NCBI GenBank assembly: GCA_016699855.1
Contig: CP064988.1
Location: forward strand, 2,756,501-2,820,500
Direction: 5' to 3'
Source of the DNA: Rhodospirillales bacterium
Lineage (GTDB): Bacteria > Pseudomonadota > Alphaproteobacteria > Reyranellales > Reyranellaceae
Length of the DNA stretch: 64,000 nucleotides
Positions within the stretch are counted from its first letter, which is position 1, and every line of letters starts with the position of its first letter. The notes beneath the pieces were generated by a model. It had not been told where the DNA came from. It saw nothing but the letters and a program-made list of their open reading frames with translations, and ran no database searches. A program made the position numbers and the translations under genes. Shown here piece after piece: positions 24,848 to 33,253 of this stretch.

Positions 24848-26233
24848 CTATGTATCTCGGAACGTCGGATTGTGCCAGCGCACGGCGACCAGGGCGCCCG
24901 TGCCCTCGGCGGCCGGCCGGTTGCCGAACTTGACGGTCGCGCCGGTGCGCTCCAGCAGCGTCTTGGCGATGAACGTGCCGAGACCCATGTGGCCCTCGAC
25001 GACGCGGCGGGTCGAGATGAACGGCGATCCCACATCCTCGAGCAAGGGCTCCGAGAATCCCGGACCGTCGTCCGCCACGGCGATCTCCACCCAGTCGCGC
25101 GACCACCGCGTCGTCAGCGTCACCTCGCGTTTGGCGAACCCCATCGCGTTGTGCGCGAGGTTGGCGATGCCCTGGACGAACTCGGGACCGCGCACCATGA
25201 CCGGCGGCAGCGCCGGCGCGAGTTCGTCGGCCGGCATGGCGAGGTAGACGACCGATACGCTCGCGCCGACCGCCCACGGCGCCACCGCCGATTCGACCAG
25301 CGCGGGCACCGGCACGACGCTGTAGGCGTCCGACACGTCGACGGCCGGATCGACGGTGAGCCGCGTGAGGATCTCGCGGCAGCGCTCGGACTGGTCGACC
25401 AGCAGATCGACGTCGGCGCGTAGCGGATCGTCGACCTCGACCTCGCGCTGCATCTCGCGCGTCACCACCGAGATCGTCGACAGGGGGCTGCCCAGTTCGT
25501 GCGCGGCCGCCGCCGCCAGCGCGCCGAGCGAGGCCATCCGCTGCTCGTGCGCCAACGCCGCCGACGCCGCCGCCAGCGCGTCGCCCATCTTGCGCGCCTC
25601 GTCCGCGACCCGCCAGGTGTAGACGGCGATCAGCACGATCGACAGCGTCAGCGCCGACGACAGCGCCACCAGGTAGATGGTCGGCAGGACGGGCGGCGGG
25701 CCGTCCCAGGGCAGCGGCCGGTGGACCAGCGAGATGATGCCGGCGCACGCCACGCTGAGGACGGTCAGGACGACGACGCTGCGGGCGCCGAGCGTCGAGC
25801 CGGCGATCGCCACCGGCGCCAGCAGCAGCAGCATGAACGGATTGGCGACGCCGCCCGTCAGGTAGAGCAGGAAGGTCAGCTGCAGCGTGTCGAAGCCGAG
25901 GAAGACGGCGGCCTCTCGGTCGTTGAGCCGCGTCGACCCCGGCTGGCTGAGCTCGAAGCCGAGGTTGATCGCGGCCGAGAGCGCGATGGCGGCGGCGACC
26001 CAGATCGCCGGGAACGTGAACTCCAGGCCGTAGTGGACGAGGCCGGCCGTGAACGCCTGGCCGGTGACGGCGATCCACCGGATCAGCACCAGCGAGCGCA
26101 GCCGCACGCCGCCACGCGACGCCAGCCGCGCGGAGAGCTCGGCGCCGGTCGGCGCGACGACGCGGCGCGGCTGGGGTTCGGCGCCGCCTTTCGGCGGCGT
26201 GTCGGGCCCCGGCGCGTGCGCGACGCTTGTCAT
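24848..26233 (-). CDS. regB: RegB/PrrB/ActS-type redox sensor histidine kinase
   Basis: The membrane sensor partner of RegA, 461 residues, with six hydrophobic helices between about residues 45 and 210. The quinone-binding motif GGVANPF lies at 127-133. The H-box AAAHELGSPLSTI puts the phospho-histidine at 245, and the redox cysteine expected after it is present at 285 (QSERCREIL). The ATPase domain has NLAHNAMGFA, VADDGPGF and GLGTFIAKTLLERTGA. Known family members sense aerobic respiratory flux through quinones and the cysteine. Both residues are intact, so this copy should be functional. Confidence 0.94.
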   Translation of the reverse strand: MTSVAHAPGPDTPPKGGAEPQPRRVVAPTGAELSARLASRGGVRLRSLVLIRWIAVTGQAFTAGLVHYGLEFTFPAIWVAAAIALSAAINLGFELSQPGSTRLNDREAAVFLGFDTLQLTFLLYLTGGVANPFMLLLLAPVAIAGSTLGARSVVVLTVLSVACAGIISLVHRPLPWDGPPPVLPTIYLVALSSALTLSIVLIAVYTWRVADEARKMGDALAAASAALAHEQRMASLGALAAAAAHELGSPLSTISVVTREMQREVEVDDPLRADVDLLVDQSERCREILTRLTVDPAVDVSDAYSVVPVPALVESAVAPWAVGASVSVVYLAMPADELAPALPPVMVRGPEFVQGIANLAHNAMGFAKREVTLTTRWSRDWVEIAVADDGPGFSEPLLEDVGSPFISTRRVVEGHMGLGTFIAKTLLERTGATVKFGNRPAAEGTGALVAVRWHNPTFRDT

Positions 26234-26275
26234 GCCCGCAGTATGCCACAGTCGCCCGGCCGTCGCGGCGGCGGT

Positions 26276-27421
26276 TCAGTCGCCCAGCAGCTTGCCCCGC
26301 CGGCCGGGGATGGCGCTCGCGCCGGCGATCTTGGCGACGCGGTCGCCGGGCTTGACGAGTCCGGGGCTCATGCGCGCGAACAGGACGCCGTCGACGGCGG
26401 CGGCGAGCGCCGCGCGCGCGCCGCCGGGCGGGCGCGTGGGATCGACGATCTCGCCCACGACCTCGCCGGCCGCGACGCGGGCGCCGGGCGGCACGCGCGG
26501 AATCCACAGCCCCGCCGCCGCCGCGCGCACCGCGTCCACCCCGTCGAGCGGCGTCGGCGCGCAGCGCGGCGCGGGGGCCGCGCGCGCCGCGCCGGCGACG
26601 GCGCCGCGGTCGCGCAGCCAGTCGAGGATCGCCTCGGCGTCGCGGGCGGCCATGTCGTCGTCGATGTCGACGCCGCCGCGCAGTTCGACGGTGCAGCCGA
26701 GGCACGCGTCGACCGGCAGCGCCGCGGCCGGGAAGCGCTCGGCCAGCCGCCACCACGGCCGCGTCAACGCCTCGTCGAAGGGCGCGTCGCCGGAATCCTC
26801 GGCGGTCAGCAGCGCCACCGCGCCCAGCCGCGCCGCCAGCGGCGCGAACGCCTCGACCTGGCGCGGGCCGCAGTAGAGGTGCATCGCCGCCTGGTCGTCG
26901 CAATGCAGGTCGAGGACGATGTCGGCGTCGCAGGCCATGCGCTGCAGCGTCCACTTGAGGACCTCGGCCTCCTCCGCCGGCGGCTCGGCGTCGAGCAGCT
27001 TCGCGAGCGCCGCGCGGACTGCCGTGACGTTGGCGGCCGCATCGGCACCGAGCCCGGCGCCGACGGCGTCGGCGTCGGCGAGCTTGTCGCGCAGCTCGAC
27101 GAAGCCGCGGTTGAAATTGCCGGCGCCGTCGAGCGCGTAGCGGCCGAGCAGACGGCCGCCGACATGCTGCGCGAGACCGATCGGGTTGGCGAACGGCACC
27201 ACGACGATCTCGCCTGGAATTCCGCCGGCGCCGTCGATCTCCGCCAGCCGCGCGGCGAGATGGTGCAGCACCAGCGCGCCGGGCAGCTCGTCGGCGTGCA
27301 GCGCCGCCTGGAGCCAGACCTTGGGGCGCGCCGCGCCGCGGCCGAAGCGGTGGACCGCCAGGTGCCGCGACGTCAACGGCGACGGACCGGGAAGCGGCAG
27401 CGACTCGACCACGATGGCCAT
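26276..27421 (-). CDS. Succinylglutamate desuccinylase/aspartoacylase-family protein
   Basis: A 381-residue zinc hydrolase of the M14 AstE/AspA group, which removes acyl groups from amino acids or related amides. The zinc ligands are visible in ALHADELPG and DIVLDLHCDDQ. A conserved NFNRGF follows PFANPIGLAQH. The C-terminus has a hybrid barrel-like half (VPPGARVAAGEVVGEIVDPT) also found in family members. It ends 43 nt before the regB start region and starts 16 nt after the lyase gene, in one operon with it. The substrate is unknown. Confidence 0.87.
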   Translation of the reverse strand: MAIVVESLPLPGPSPLTSRHLAVHRFGRGAARPKVWLQAALHADELPGALVLHHLAARLAEIDGAGGIPGEIVVVPFANPIGLAQHVGGRLLGRYALDGAGNFNRGFVELRDKLADADAVGAGLGADAAANVTAVRAALAKLLDAEPPAEEAEVLKWTLQRMACDADIVLDLHCDDQAAMHLYCGPRQVEAFAPLAARLGAVALLTAEDSGDAPFDEALTRPWWRLAERFPAAALPVDACLGCTVELRGGVDIDDDMAARDAEAILDWLRDRGAVAGAARAAPAPRCAPTPLDGVDAVRAAAAGLWIPRVPPGARVAAGEVVGEIVDPTRPPGGARAALAAAVDGVLFARMSPGLVKPGDRVAKIAGASAIPGRRGKLLGD

Positions 27422-27437
27422 TTCCCGTCCCTCCGCC

Positions 27438-28328
27438 TCAGCCCTCGCGCGCCCAGCGCTTCTCGAACGCCCAGACCTCGGGGAATCCCATCAGCTCGTG
27501 CATGCCGGCGACGCCGTCGCCGCCGGCGTAGGACGGGACGGGCGCGCCCGCGCTGGTGCCGTGGTCCTTCAGGTGCCGCCAGACCCGGCGCATCGCCTCG
27601 GCCGCCGCCTGGAAACCCGTGCCGGGATAGATCGCCATGGCGAATCCCCACGCCTTCAGCGTCTCAACCGGAACCATCGGCGTCCTGCCGAACTCGACCA
27701 TGTTGGCGACCAGCGGACGGTCGATTTCGTCGCCGCAGCGCCGCAGCTCCGCCTCCGTCTCGGGCGACTCGATGAAGATCACGTCGGCGCCGGCCTCGGC
27801 GTAGAGCCGGCCGCGCCGGATCGCCTCGTCGAGCCCGAGCGTCGTGCGCGCGTCGGTGCGGGCCACGATCAGCGTCTCGTCGTGACGCCGCGCCTCGCAC
27901 GCCACCGAGATCTTCAACGCCATCTCCTCGGCGGGGATGACGCGGCGGCCCGGCGTGTGGCCGCATTTCTTCGGCATCTCCTGGTCCTCGATCTGGATCG
28001 CCGCGACGCCGGCGGCTTCGTAGCCGCGCACGGTCTGCCGCACGTTCAGGAGGCCGCCGTAGCCGGTGTCGGCGTCGGCGACCAGAGGCGTCGCGCACAG
28101 CTCCGCGATCATCGCCGCGCGCTCGACCATGTCGCGGTAGCTCGCCAGGCCGGCGTCGGGCAGCCCGAGCGCCGAGGCGGTGACGCCGTAGCCGGTCATG
28201 TAGAGGGCGGGAAATCCCATGCGGTCCGCGATGCGCGCGGAGATGCCGTCGTAGACGCCGGGCGCCTGGACGAACTCGCCCCGGCGCAGCCTTTCGCGCA
28301 GCGCCGCGGCCTTCTCGCTTCCGGCCAT
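27438..28328 (-). CDS. Isocitrate lyase/PEP mutase-family enzyme
   Basis: A 296-residue (beta/alpha)8 lyase. Motifs are VYDGISARIADRMGF, PLVADADTGYGG (metal site), and IEDQEMPKKCGHTPG, the KKCGH loop shared by isocitrate and methylisocitrate lyases. The tetrameric class of this size includes methylisocitrate lyase, oxaloacetate hydrolase and carboxyvinyl-phosphonate mutase, so the reaction stays open. GGGAGG precedes ATG 28328. It leads an operon with the AstE-like hydrolase and is divergent from a GntR regulator, which probably controls both. Confidence 0.88.
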   Translation of the reverse strand: MAGSEKAAALRERLRRGEFVQAPGVYDGISARIADRMGFPALYMTGYGVTASALGLPDAGLASYRDMVERAAMIAELCATPLVADADTGYGGLLNVRQTVRGYEAAGVAAIQIEDQEMPKKCGHTPGRRVIPAEEMALKISVACEARRHDETLIVARTDARTTLGLDEAIRRGRLYAEAGADVIFIESPETEAELRRCGDEIDRPLVANMVEFGRTPMVPVETLKAWGFAMAIYPGTGFQAAAEAMRRVWRHLKDHGTSAGAPVPSYAGGDGVAGMHELMGFPEVWAFEKRWAREG

Positions 28329-28573
28329 CGCTTCCACCCTCCCGTCGACGCGCTCCCGGGATCCGCCCGGCGCCGCCCTGGCGGAGCCTAGCGGCGCGCG
28401 GCGCGCGCGGCGACCGCGAAAGAGCCGCGACGACGGTGGCGGACATTCCGCGCCGCCGTGGTCGCGGCCGGCGTTCCACTCGACGCCGTCGCACGATCCG
28501 CCGGGATGGTGTATATCGACCGGCGGTTGTATCAAGGGATCAAGGCCGAAGGGCGGATCGCCGGGAGGATCGC

Positions 28574-29305
28574 GTGCGTGGGCGTCGGGAGTTCGGTATC
28601 CCCCTGTACCGGCAGGTCTACCTGGTGCTGCGCGACGGCATAATCTCCGGCCGCTACGCCGCCGGCCGCCCGGTTCCGCCGGAGGTCGACCTCACGCGCC
28701 AGTTCGACGTCTCACGGGTGACCATCCGCAAGGCGCTGGAGGTCCTTCAGCGCGAGGGTCTGATCGAACGCCGGCAGGGCGACGGCACCTACGTGCGCGA
28801 CGGCAAGGACCTTCCGAGCCCGATGGTCGTCGCGATCGAGAACGCGATGGACCGGATCGAGGGGTTCGCGAAGGGCTCGAAGGCGCGCGTGGTGGCGTTC
28901 GACTACCGCGAACCGCCGGAGACGTTGAAGGCGCTGTTCCCGGTGCCGGAGGGCGGCCGCATGCAGTACGCCGAGCGTCTGCGCGAGGTCGGCGACGAGG
29001 CCTTGATCCACGTCACGACCTGGATTCCGGAAGCCATCGGCCGCAACTGGGATTCGGCCGACATGGAGCAGGAGCAGATCGGCGCGCTTCTGGCGCGCGC
29101 CGGGGTGCGACCGGCGTCCGGCGAGCAGCGCGTGCTCGCCACGCTCGCCGACCCGTCCATCGCGCGGCTGATGGCGCTCGATGTCGGCGCGCCGCTGCTG
29201 CGGATCCAGCGCCTGGTCCGCGACCAGAACCGCAAGCCCGTGATGCGGGCCGATCTGCTGGTACGCGCCGACCGCATCAGCGTGTCGGTCGCGCTCAAGG
29301 CGTAG
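28574..29305 (+). CDS. GntR-family (HutC-type) transcription regulator
   Basis: A 243-residue regulator beginning at GTG 28574 with GGGAGG 5 nt upstream. The winged helix-turn-helix (about 8-75) reads PLYRQVYLVLRDGIISGRY, PPEVDLTRQFDVSRVTIRKAL and GLIERRQGDGTYV, typical of GntR. The remaining ~165 residues form an UTRA/HutC-type ligand domain (KARVVAFDYREPP, YAERLREVGDEALIHVTTW). UTRA domains bind small metabolites. It lies 245 bp from the divergent lyase gene, so local control of that operon is the simplest reading. Confidence 0.9.
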   Translation: MRGRREFGIPLYRQVYLVLRDGIISGRYAAGRPVPPEVDLTRQFDVSRVTIRKALEVLQREGLIERRQGDGTYVRDGKDLPSPMVVAIENAMDRIEGFAKGSKARVVAFDYREPPETLKALFPVPEGGRMQYAERLREVGDEALIHVTTWIPEAIGRNWDSADMEQEQIGALLARAGVRPASGEQRVLATLADPSIARLMALDVGAPLLRIQRLVRDQNRKPVMRADLLVRADRISVSVALKA

Positions 29306-29318
29306 CGACGGGACCGCG

Positions 29319-30344
29319 TCAGGCCGCGAGCAGTTCCTTGACCGCGGCGTCGAGGAACGCGGCGTCGGCGGGACAGGCCCAGGGATTGCCGGCGCGGTGG
29401 CCCCACATCGAAGGGATCTCCAGCAAACGCGCGTCGCGCAGATGCGGCAGCTCGAGGCGGTTGTCGGCTGTCTGGAAGTAGAGGTCCGTCGCCGACGGCA
29501 GCAGCAGCGTCTTCGCCTCGATCGACGCCAGCGCGGCGGCCAGGTCGCCGCCGAACCGCGGATCGTCGGCGATGTCGGCGTGCTGCCAGGTCCAGAGCTG
29601 CGCCAGCAGGTCGTCGCCGTCGCGCCGCAGGAAATTGCCCTCCCACGATCCGACCAGGAAATCCTCCAGGCTGCCGTAGCCCAGCCCTTGCCACATCCGC
29701 TCGCGGTAGAACGTCTGGCTCAGCGCCCAGCCGGCGTAGACGCGGCCCATGGCGCGCAGGCCGCGCTCCGGCTTGGCCGCGAAATGGTCGCCGGTCCAGT
29801 TCGGATCGGCGGTCATCGCGGCTTTCACGCCCTCGAGGAAGACGACGTTGTGCGGCGAGGTGCGGGCGCTGCCGCAATTGACCACGATGCGTTTGACATC
29901 CGCGCCGGCCATGGTCGCCCAGTGGTAGGCCTGCTGCGCGCCCATCGACCAACCGTAGACCATCTCGACGCGTTCGACGCCGAACGTCTCGCGCAGCAGG
30001 CGCCGCTGCTGGACGACGTTGTCGTACACCGTGATGCGCGGGAAGCGGCCCTTGTCGTAGGGCGGCGTCGCGTTGCTCGGCGACGCGCTCAACCCGTTGG
30101 TGAACATGTTGGGGATGACGATGAAGTGCCGCGTCGGATCCAGCGCCTTGCCTGGCGCCACCAGCCATTCGATGTCGGTGTGGTGCGCGCCATAGCTGGT
30201 CGGATAGACGATCACGTTGTCGCGCGCCGCCGACAGCGTGCCGAAGGTCTTGTAGACGATGCGCGCCTTGGGCAGCGTCATGCCCGAGCGCAGGCGGATG
30301 TCGCCGCACTCGAAGGTCGCGGTCGCGGTCGGATAGGCGGTCAT
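29319..30344 (-). CDS. Alpha/beta hydrolase of the homoserine O-acetyltransferase fold
   Basis: A 341-residue alpha/beta hydrolase related to MetX. The nucleophile elbow is YGWSMGAQQAYHWA, the acid lies in LLPSATDLYF and the histidine in SMWGHRAGNP. The N-terminal segment ARIVYKTFGTLSAARDNVIV and PNMFTNGLSASPSN fits MetX-like proteins, but the MetX acceptor-binding residues are not obvious, so it may be a hydrolase or acyltransferase of other specificity. ATG 30344 overlaps the stop of the desaturase gene (ATGA), so the two are translationally coupled. Confidence 0.85.
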   Translation of the reverse strand: MTAYPTATATFECGDIRLRSGMTLPKARIVYKTFGTLSAARDNVIVYPTSYGAHHTDIEWLVAPGKALDPTRHFIVIPNMFTNGLSASPSNATPPYDKGRFPRITVYDNVVQQRRLLRETFGVERVEMVYGWSMGAQQAYHWATMAGADVKRIVVNCGSARTSPHNVVFLEGVKAAMTADPNWTGDHFAAKPERGLRAMGRVYAGWALSQTFYRERMWQGLGYGSLEDFLVGSWEGNFLRRDGDDLLAQLWTWQHADIADDPRFGGDLAAALASIEAKTLLLPSATDLYFQTADNRLELPHLRDARLLEIPSMWGHRAGNPWACPADAAFLDAAVKELLAA

Positions 30345-31294
30345 CGTCTCAGGCTCGCGAGGATCTGGCGGTGGGCGGCGATGTAGCCCGGCGTCACCAC
30401 CTTCATGTGCGGCCGCAGCAGCGCGTGCGCCTCCGGCAGGCGGTGGAACGGGACGTTGGGCAGCAGGTGGTGCTCGGCGTGGAAAGGCATGTTCCACATC
30501 AGCAGGCGCAGCGCTGGATTGGTCAGCGTGGTGCGCGTGTTGGCGAAACCGTCGTCGTCGCGCGTGCAGCCGGCGTGCTCGACCAGCAAGTACAGGCGCA
30601 GCAATGGCGCGCCGAGGAACGCCGGGATCAGCCAGTGCATCAACGCCGCGTCGCTGCCTGCCGCCACGCTGACGACCGCGATCACGGCGTAGAGGAGCAG
30701 CTGGACGCGCGCGTGGCGGGTGATCTCCGGCCGCGCGGAAGGATGGATGAAATCGAGCCCGGCGAACCGGCCGAACGGCAGGGTCGCGAGCTGCGACAGC
30801 CGCGCGGTCCAGAACGGGATCGCGGAGACGCGCCAGAGGTAGCCGCCGAGCGTGCGCGCCTCCGGCTGGGCGATCAGCTCGGGGTCGCGCGCCGGATCCT
30901 GCGTGTAGCGGTGGTGGGCGCGGTGGAAATGCATGTAGTAGCGGCCGATGTTGAAGATCGCCGCCGCCGACAGGAACGCCGCGAGATCGTTGAGCCAGCG
31001 CGCACGGAAGGCCGTGTAGTGGACGGATTCGTGCATCGGTGCGAACAGCGCCATCACGAACGCGCCCTGCAGCAGCCACGCCGGCGCTAGCAGCCACGAG
31101 CCGCGCGCCGCCTCGATGACGAATCCACCGGCCACCAGAAGCGCGGCGTGCGCGCCGATCTGGAGCAGGCCGCGGAGATCGGACTTCCTGTACAGCTCCT
31201 TCAGCCGCTCGGCCGGAATGGCGCGCATCTGCCGCGCCCTCTCGCCGGTGACGCGGTACGCGGCCTCGCCCCCACCCTCGCCCTCGCCGGACAT
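30341..31294 (-). CDS. Membrane fatty acid desaturase family protein
   Basis: A 317-residue integral membrane di-iron enzyme. The three histidine boxes are present: HESVH, HRAHH and HAEHH. Hydrophobic helices flank them in the usual 2+2 pattern. The family includes acyl-lipid desaturases and beta-carotene or sterol hydroxylases. The start ATG 31294 lies 8 nt after the end of the PPOX-like gene, and the stop overlaps the start of the MetX-like hydrolase, so three genes form one operon. Confidence 0.9.
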   Translation of the reverse strand: MSGEGEGGGEAAYRVTGERARQMRAIPAERLKELYRKSDLRGLLQIGAHAALLVAGGFVIEAARGSWLLAPAWLLQGAFVMALFAPMHESVHYTAFRARWLNDLAAFLSAAAIFNIGRYYMHFHRAHHRYTQDPARDPELIAQPEARTLGGYLWRVSAIPFWTARLSQLATLPFGRFAGLDFIHPSARPEITRHARVQLLLYAVIAVVSVAAGSDAALMHWLIPAFLGAPLLRLYLLVEHAGCTRDDDGFANTRTTLTNPALRLLMWNMPFHAEHHLLPNVPFHRLPEAHALLRPHMKVVTPGYIAAHRQILASLRR

Positions 31295-31302
31295 CGACGG
31301 TC

Positions 31303-31974
31303 CTACGGCTTGACGTGCTCCCACAGGCCCTCGCGGTAGGCCCGCGCCGAGCGCGCCTCGGCGGCGTTCCGCTCGGCCTCGGCGAGTCCGACCTGGTCGC
31401 CGATCATGCAGATCAGCGACGGGAAGCTCGCGCGGTCGATCCGCGCCTCCGGGTCCCACAGCTTCGAACGCATGAACGCCTTGGGGCAGTGCATGTAGGC
31501 CTCGCGCACCTCGACGACGATGGCGCAGAGCGGCGGCTTGCCCTGCACCGCCATCGACGCGAGCAGTTCCGCATCGACGCTGAGCCGCGCCACGCCGTTG
31601 ACCCGCGTGGTCTCGTTCATGCCGGGGATCATGAACAGCAGCCCGATCTGCGGGTTGACCAGGAGGTTGCGCAGCGTGTCGAGCCGGTTGTTGCCGGGCC
31701 GGTCGGGGATGGCCAGCGTGCGCTCGTCGATCACCCGGAACGAGCCCGGCGGATCGCCCCGCGGCGTCGCGTCCTGGCGGCCGTCGGCGTCGGCGGTCGA
31801 CACGCAGCAGAACGGCGCCGTCTCGATGAAGCGTTTCATGTGCGCGTCGATGCGGCCGATGTCCTTCTTCGCCGCCACCGGCGAGGTCGCGCCGTAGCGC
31901 GCGACCAGCGCCCGGGCGCCTTCGTCGTCGAGCACCGCGGGCTTCGCGGCGGCGGGGGGCAGGGCGTCGGGCAT
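31303..31974 (-). CDS. Pyridoxamine 5'-phosphate oxidase-family FMN-binding protein
   Basis: A 223-residue split-barrel flavin-binding protein. The start is ATG 31974. Features are FCCVSTADADGRQDATPRGDPPGSF, recognisable from its ends FCCVSTADADG and RGDPPGSFRVI, then DRPGNNRLDTLRNLLVNP and LLFMIPGMNETTRVNG. This is the PPOX class of small flavin or haem/F420-like oxidoreductases, not a true PdxH. It is the first gene of the desaturase/hydrolase operon and might supply electrons or redox cofactor; that is inference. Confidence 0.85.
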   Translation of the reverse strand: MPDALPPAAAKPAVLDDEGARALVARYGATSPVAAKKDIGRIDAHMKRFIETAPFCCVSTADADGRQDATPRGDPPGSFRVIDERTLAIPDRPGNNRLDTLRNLLVNPQIGLLFMIPGMNETTRVNGVARLSVDAELLASMAVQGKPPLCAIVVEVREAYMHCPKAFMRSKLWDPEARIDRASFPSLICMIGDQVGLAEAERNAAEARSARAYREGLWEHVKP

Positions 31975-32117
31975 CGCGGGTCTCCGGCGGACGTTCGCTA
32001 CGGCGCCATCGTAGCCGGCGCCCGCCTTCGCGACTATCCGGAATCGGCCGTCTGCCCTAAACTCACGGCCCACGACGCGGGTCAACCCGCGCGGAATTTC
32101 CCTTGGGAGGACGCGAC

Positions 32118-33113
32118 ATGCGCAGCATCCAACGCCGCTCGATGATCCGGGGCGCCGCCGCGCTGGGCGGCGCCGGCATCCTCGCGGCGCCGTCCATCGC
32201 CGGCGCGCAGGCGCCGTGGCCGAGCAAGCCGATCACGATCGTCGTCAACTTCGCGCCGGGCGGCCTGACCGACGGCATCGCCCGCGTCTACAGCGAGCAT
32301 GTCGCGCGCAAGCTCGGCGCGCAGATCCTGATCGACAACAAACCCGGCGCCGGCGGCAACATCGGGGCCGCCATGGTCGCGCGCGCGGCGCCCGACGGCT
32401 ACACCTACCTGCACACGGTGTCCGGCACGCTGGTCCAGAACCGCGTGCTCTACAGCAATCTCGGATTCGATCCCGACAAGGATTTCGTGCCGGTGGCGGC
32501 GACGTCGTCGGGCGAGTTGCCGGTGGCCGTGCACAAATCGGTGCCGGTGCGGAACATCAAGGAGTTCATCGAGTACGCGCGAAACAACAAGGTCAGCTTC
32601 GGCTCGTGGGCGCCGGGCTCGGGCGCCCACATCGTCTGCGCCAAGCTCAACGAGCTCTACGGTCTGAAGATGGAGGTCGTGAACTACCGCGGCGAGGCGC
32701 CGATGTGGGTCGATGTCGGCTCGGGCTCGCTGCAGGCCGCGATGGGCAGCTACCAGGCGCTGCGGCCGCTGCTCGCCAAGGGCGACATCAAGCTGATCGC
32801 GCTGCCGGCGCGGCGCCGCAACATCAAGTTCCCCGACCTGCCGACCATGGCGGAGCAGGGCTACACGCACCCCGCGTTCAGCCAGTTCGGCTGGCTCGGC
32901 CTGTTCGCGCCGGCCGGCACGCCGATGGAGATCGTCAAGCGCATGTCGGCGCTGTGGGTCGAGGCCGCCGATTCCGAGGGCGGCAAGCGCATGTACGACA
33001 CGTTCGGCCTGCACGAGAAGCCGCTGAACCACGAGGAGATGGCGGCCGACTGGGAGCGCCTGAAGCAGCGCATGATCCCGCTGGTGCGCGAGCTCGGCGT
33101 CAAGCTGGAGTAG
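32118..33113 (+). CDS. Bug/TctC-type tripartite tricarboxylate receptor, copy 1
   Basis: A 331-residue periplasmic solute-binding protein. The N-terminus has a twin-arginine-like signal (IQRRSMIRGAAALGGAG) ending AGAQ. Family motifs are WPSKPITIVVNFAPGG, DNKPGAGGNIGAAMVA, and LGLFAPAGTPMEIV. Bug receptors bind organic acids for TctAB membrane components, which are absent nearby. GGGAGG precedes the ATG by 7 nt. The next gene is a close paralog in the same orientation. Confidence 0.92.
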   Translation: MRSIQRRSMIRGAAALGGAGILAAPSIAGAQAPWPSKPITIVVNFAPGGLTDGIARVYSEHVARKLGAQILIDNKPGAGGNIGAAMVARAAPDGYTYLHTVSGTLVQNRVLYSNLGFDPDKDFVPVAATSSGELPVAVHKSVPVRNIKEFIEYARNNKVSFGSWAPGSGAHIVCAKLNELYGLKMEVVNYRGEAPMWVDVGSGSLQAAMGSYQALRPLLAKGDIKLIALPARRRNIKFPDLPTMAEQGYTHPAFSQFGWLGLFAPAGTPMEIVKRMSALWVEAADSEGGKRMYDTFGLHEKPLNHEEMAADWERLKQRMIPLVRELGVKLE

Positions 33114-33253
33114 CGTCGCCGCGTGCCGCCGGCGCATGGCGGCACCGGAAAACCGCATGGCCGCGGGCCGTGAGTTCCTGCCGCCGCCGCCGTATAACCC
33201 GCGCGCCCGCGGCGCGGGATGAACCCGCGCGCGATCCCATGGGATGACACGAC

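Noticed and set aside
24186..26954. A 922-codon frame running through regA, regB and the deacylase
   Set aside because: Only its last 190 codons are real (regA). The rest lies in a shadow frame of regB, and GTG 24758 has its own ribosome-binding site.
28500..28545. Two TGTAT blocks upstream of the GntR gene as an operator
   Set aside because: They do not form an inverted repeat and their spacing fits no GntR operator that I know.
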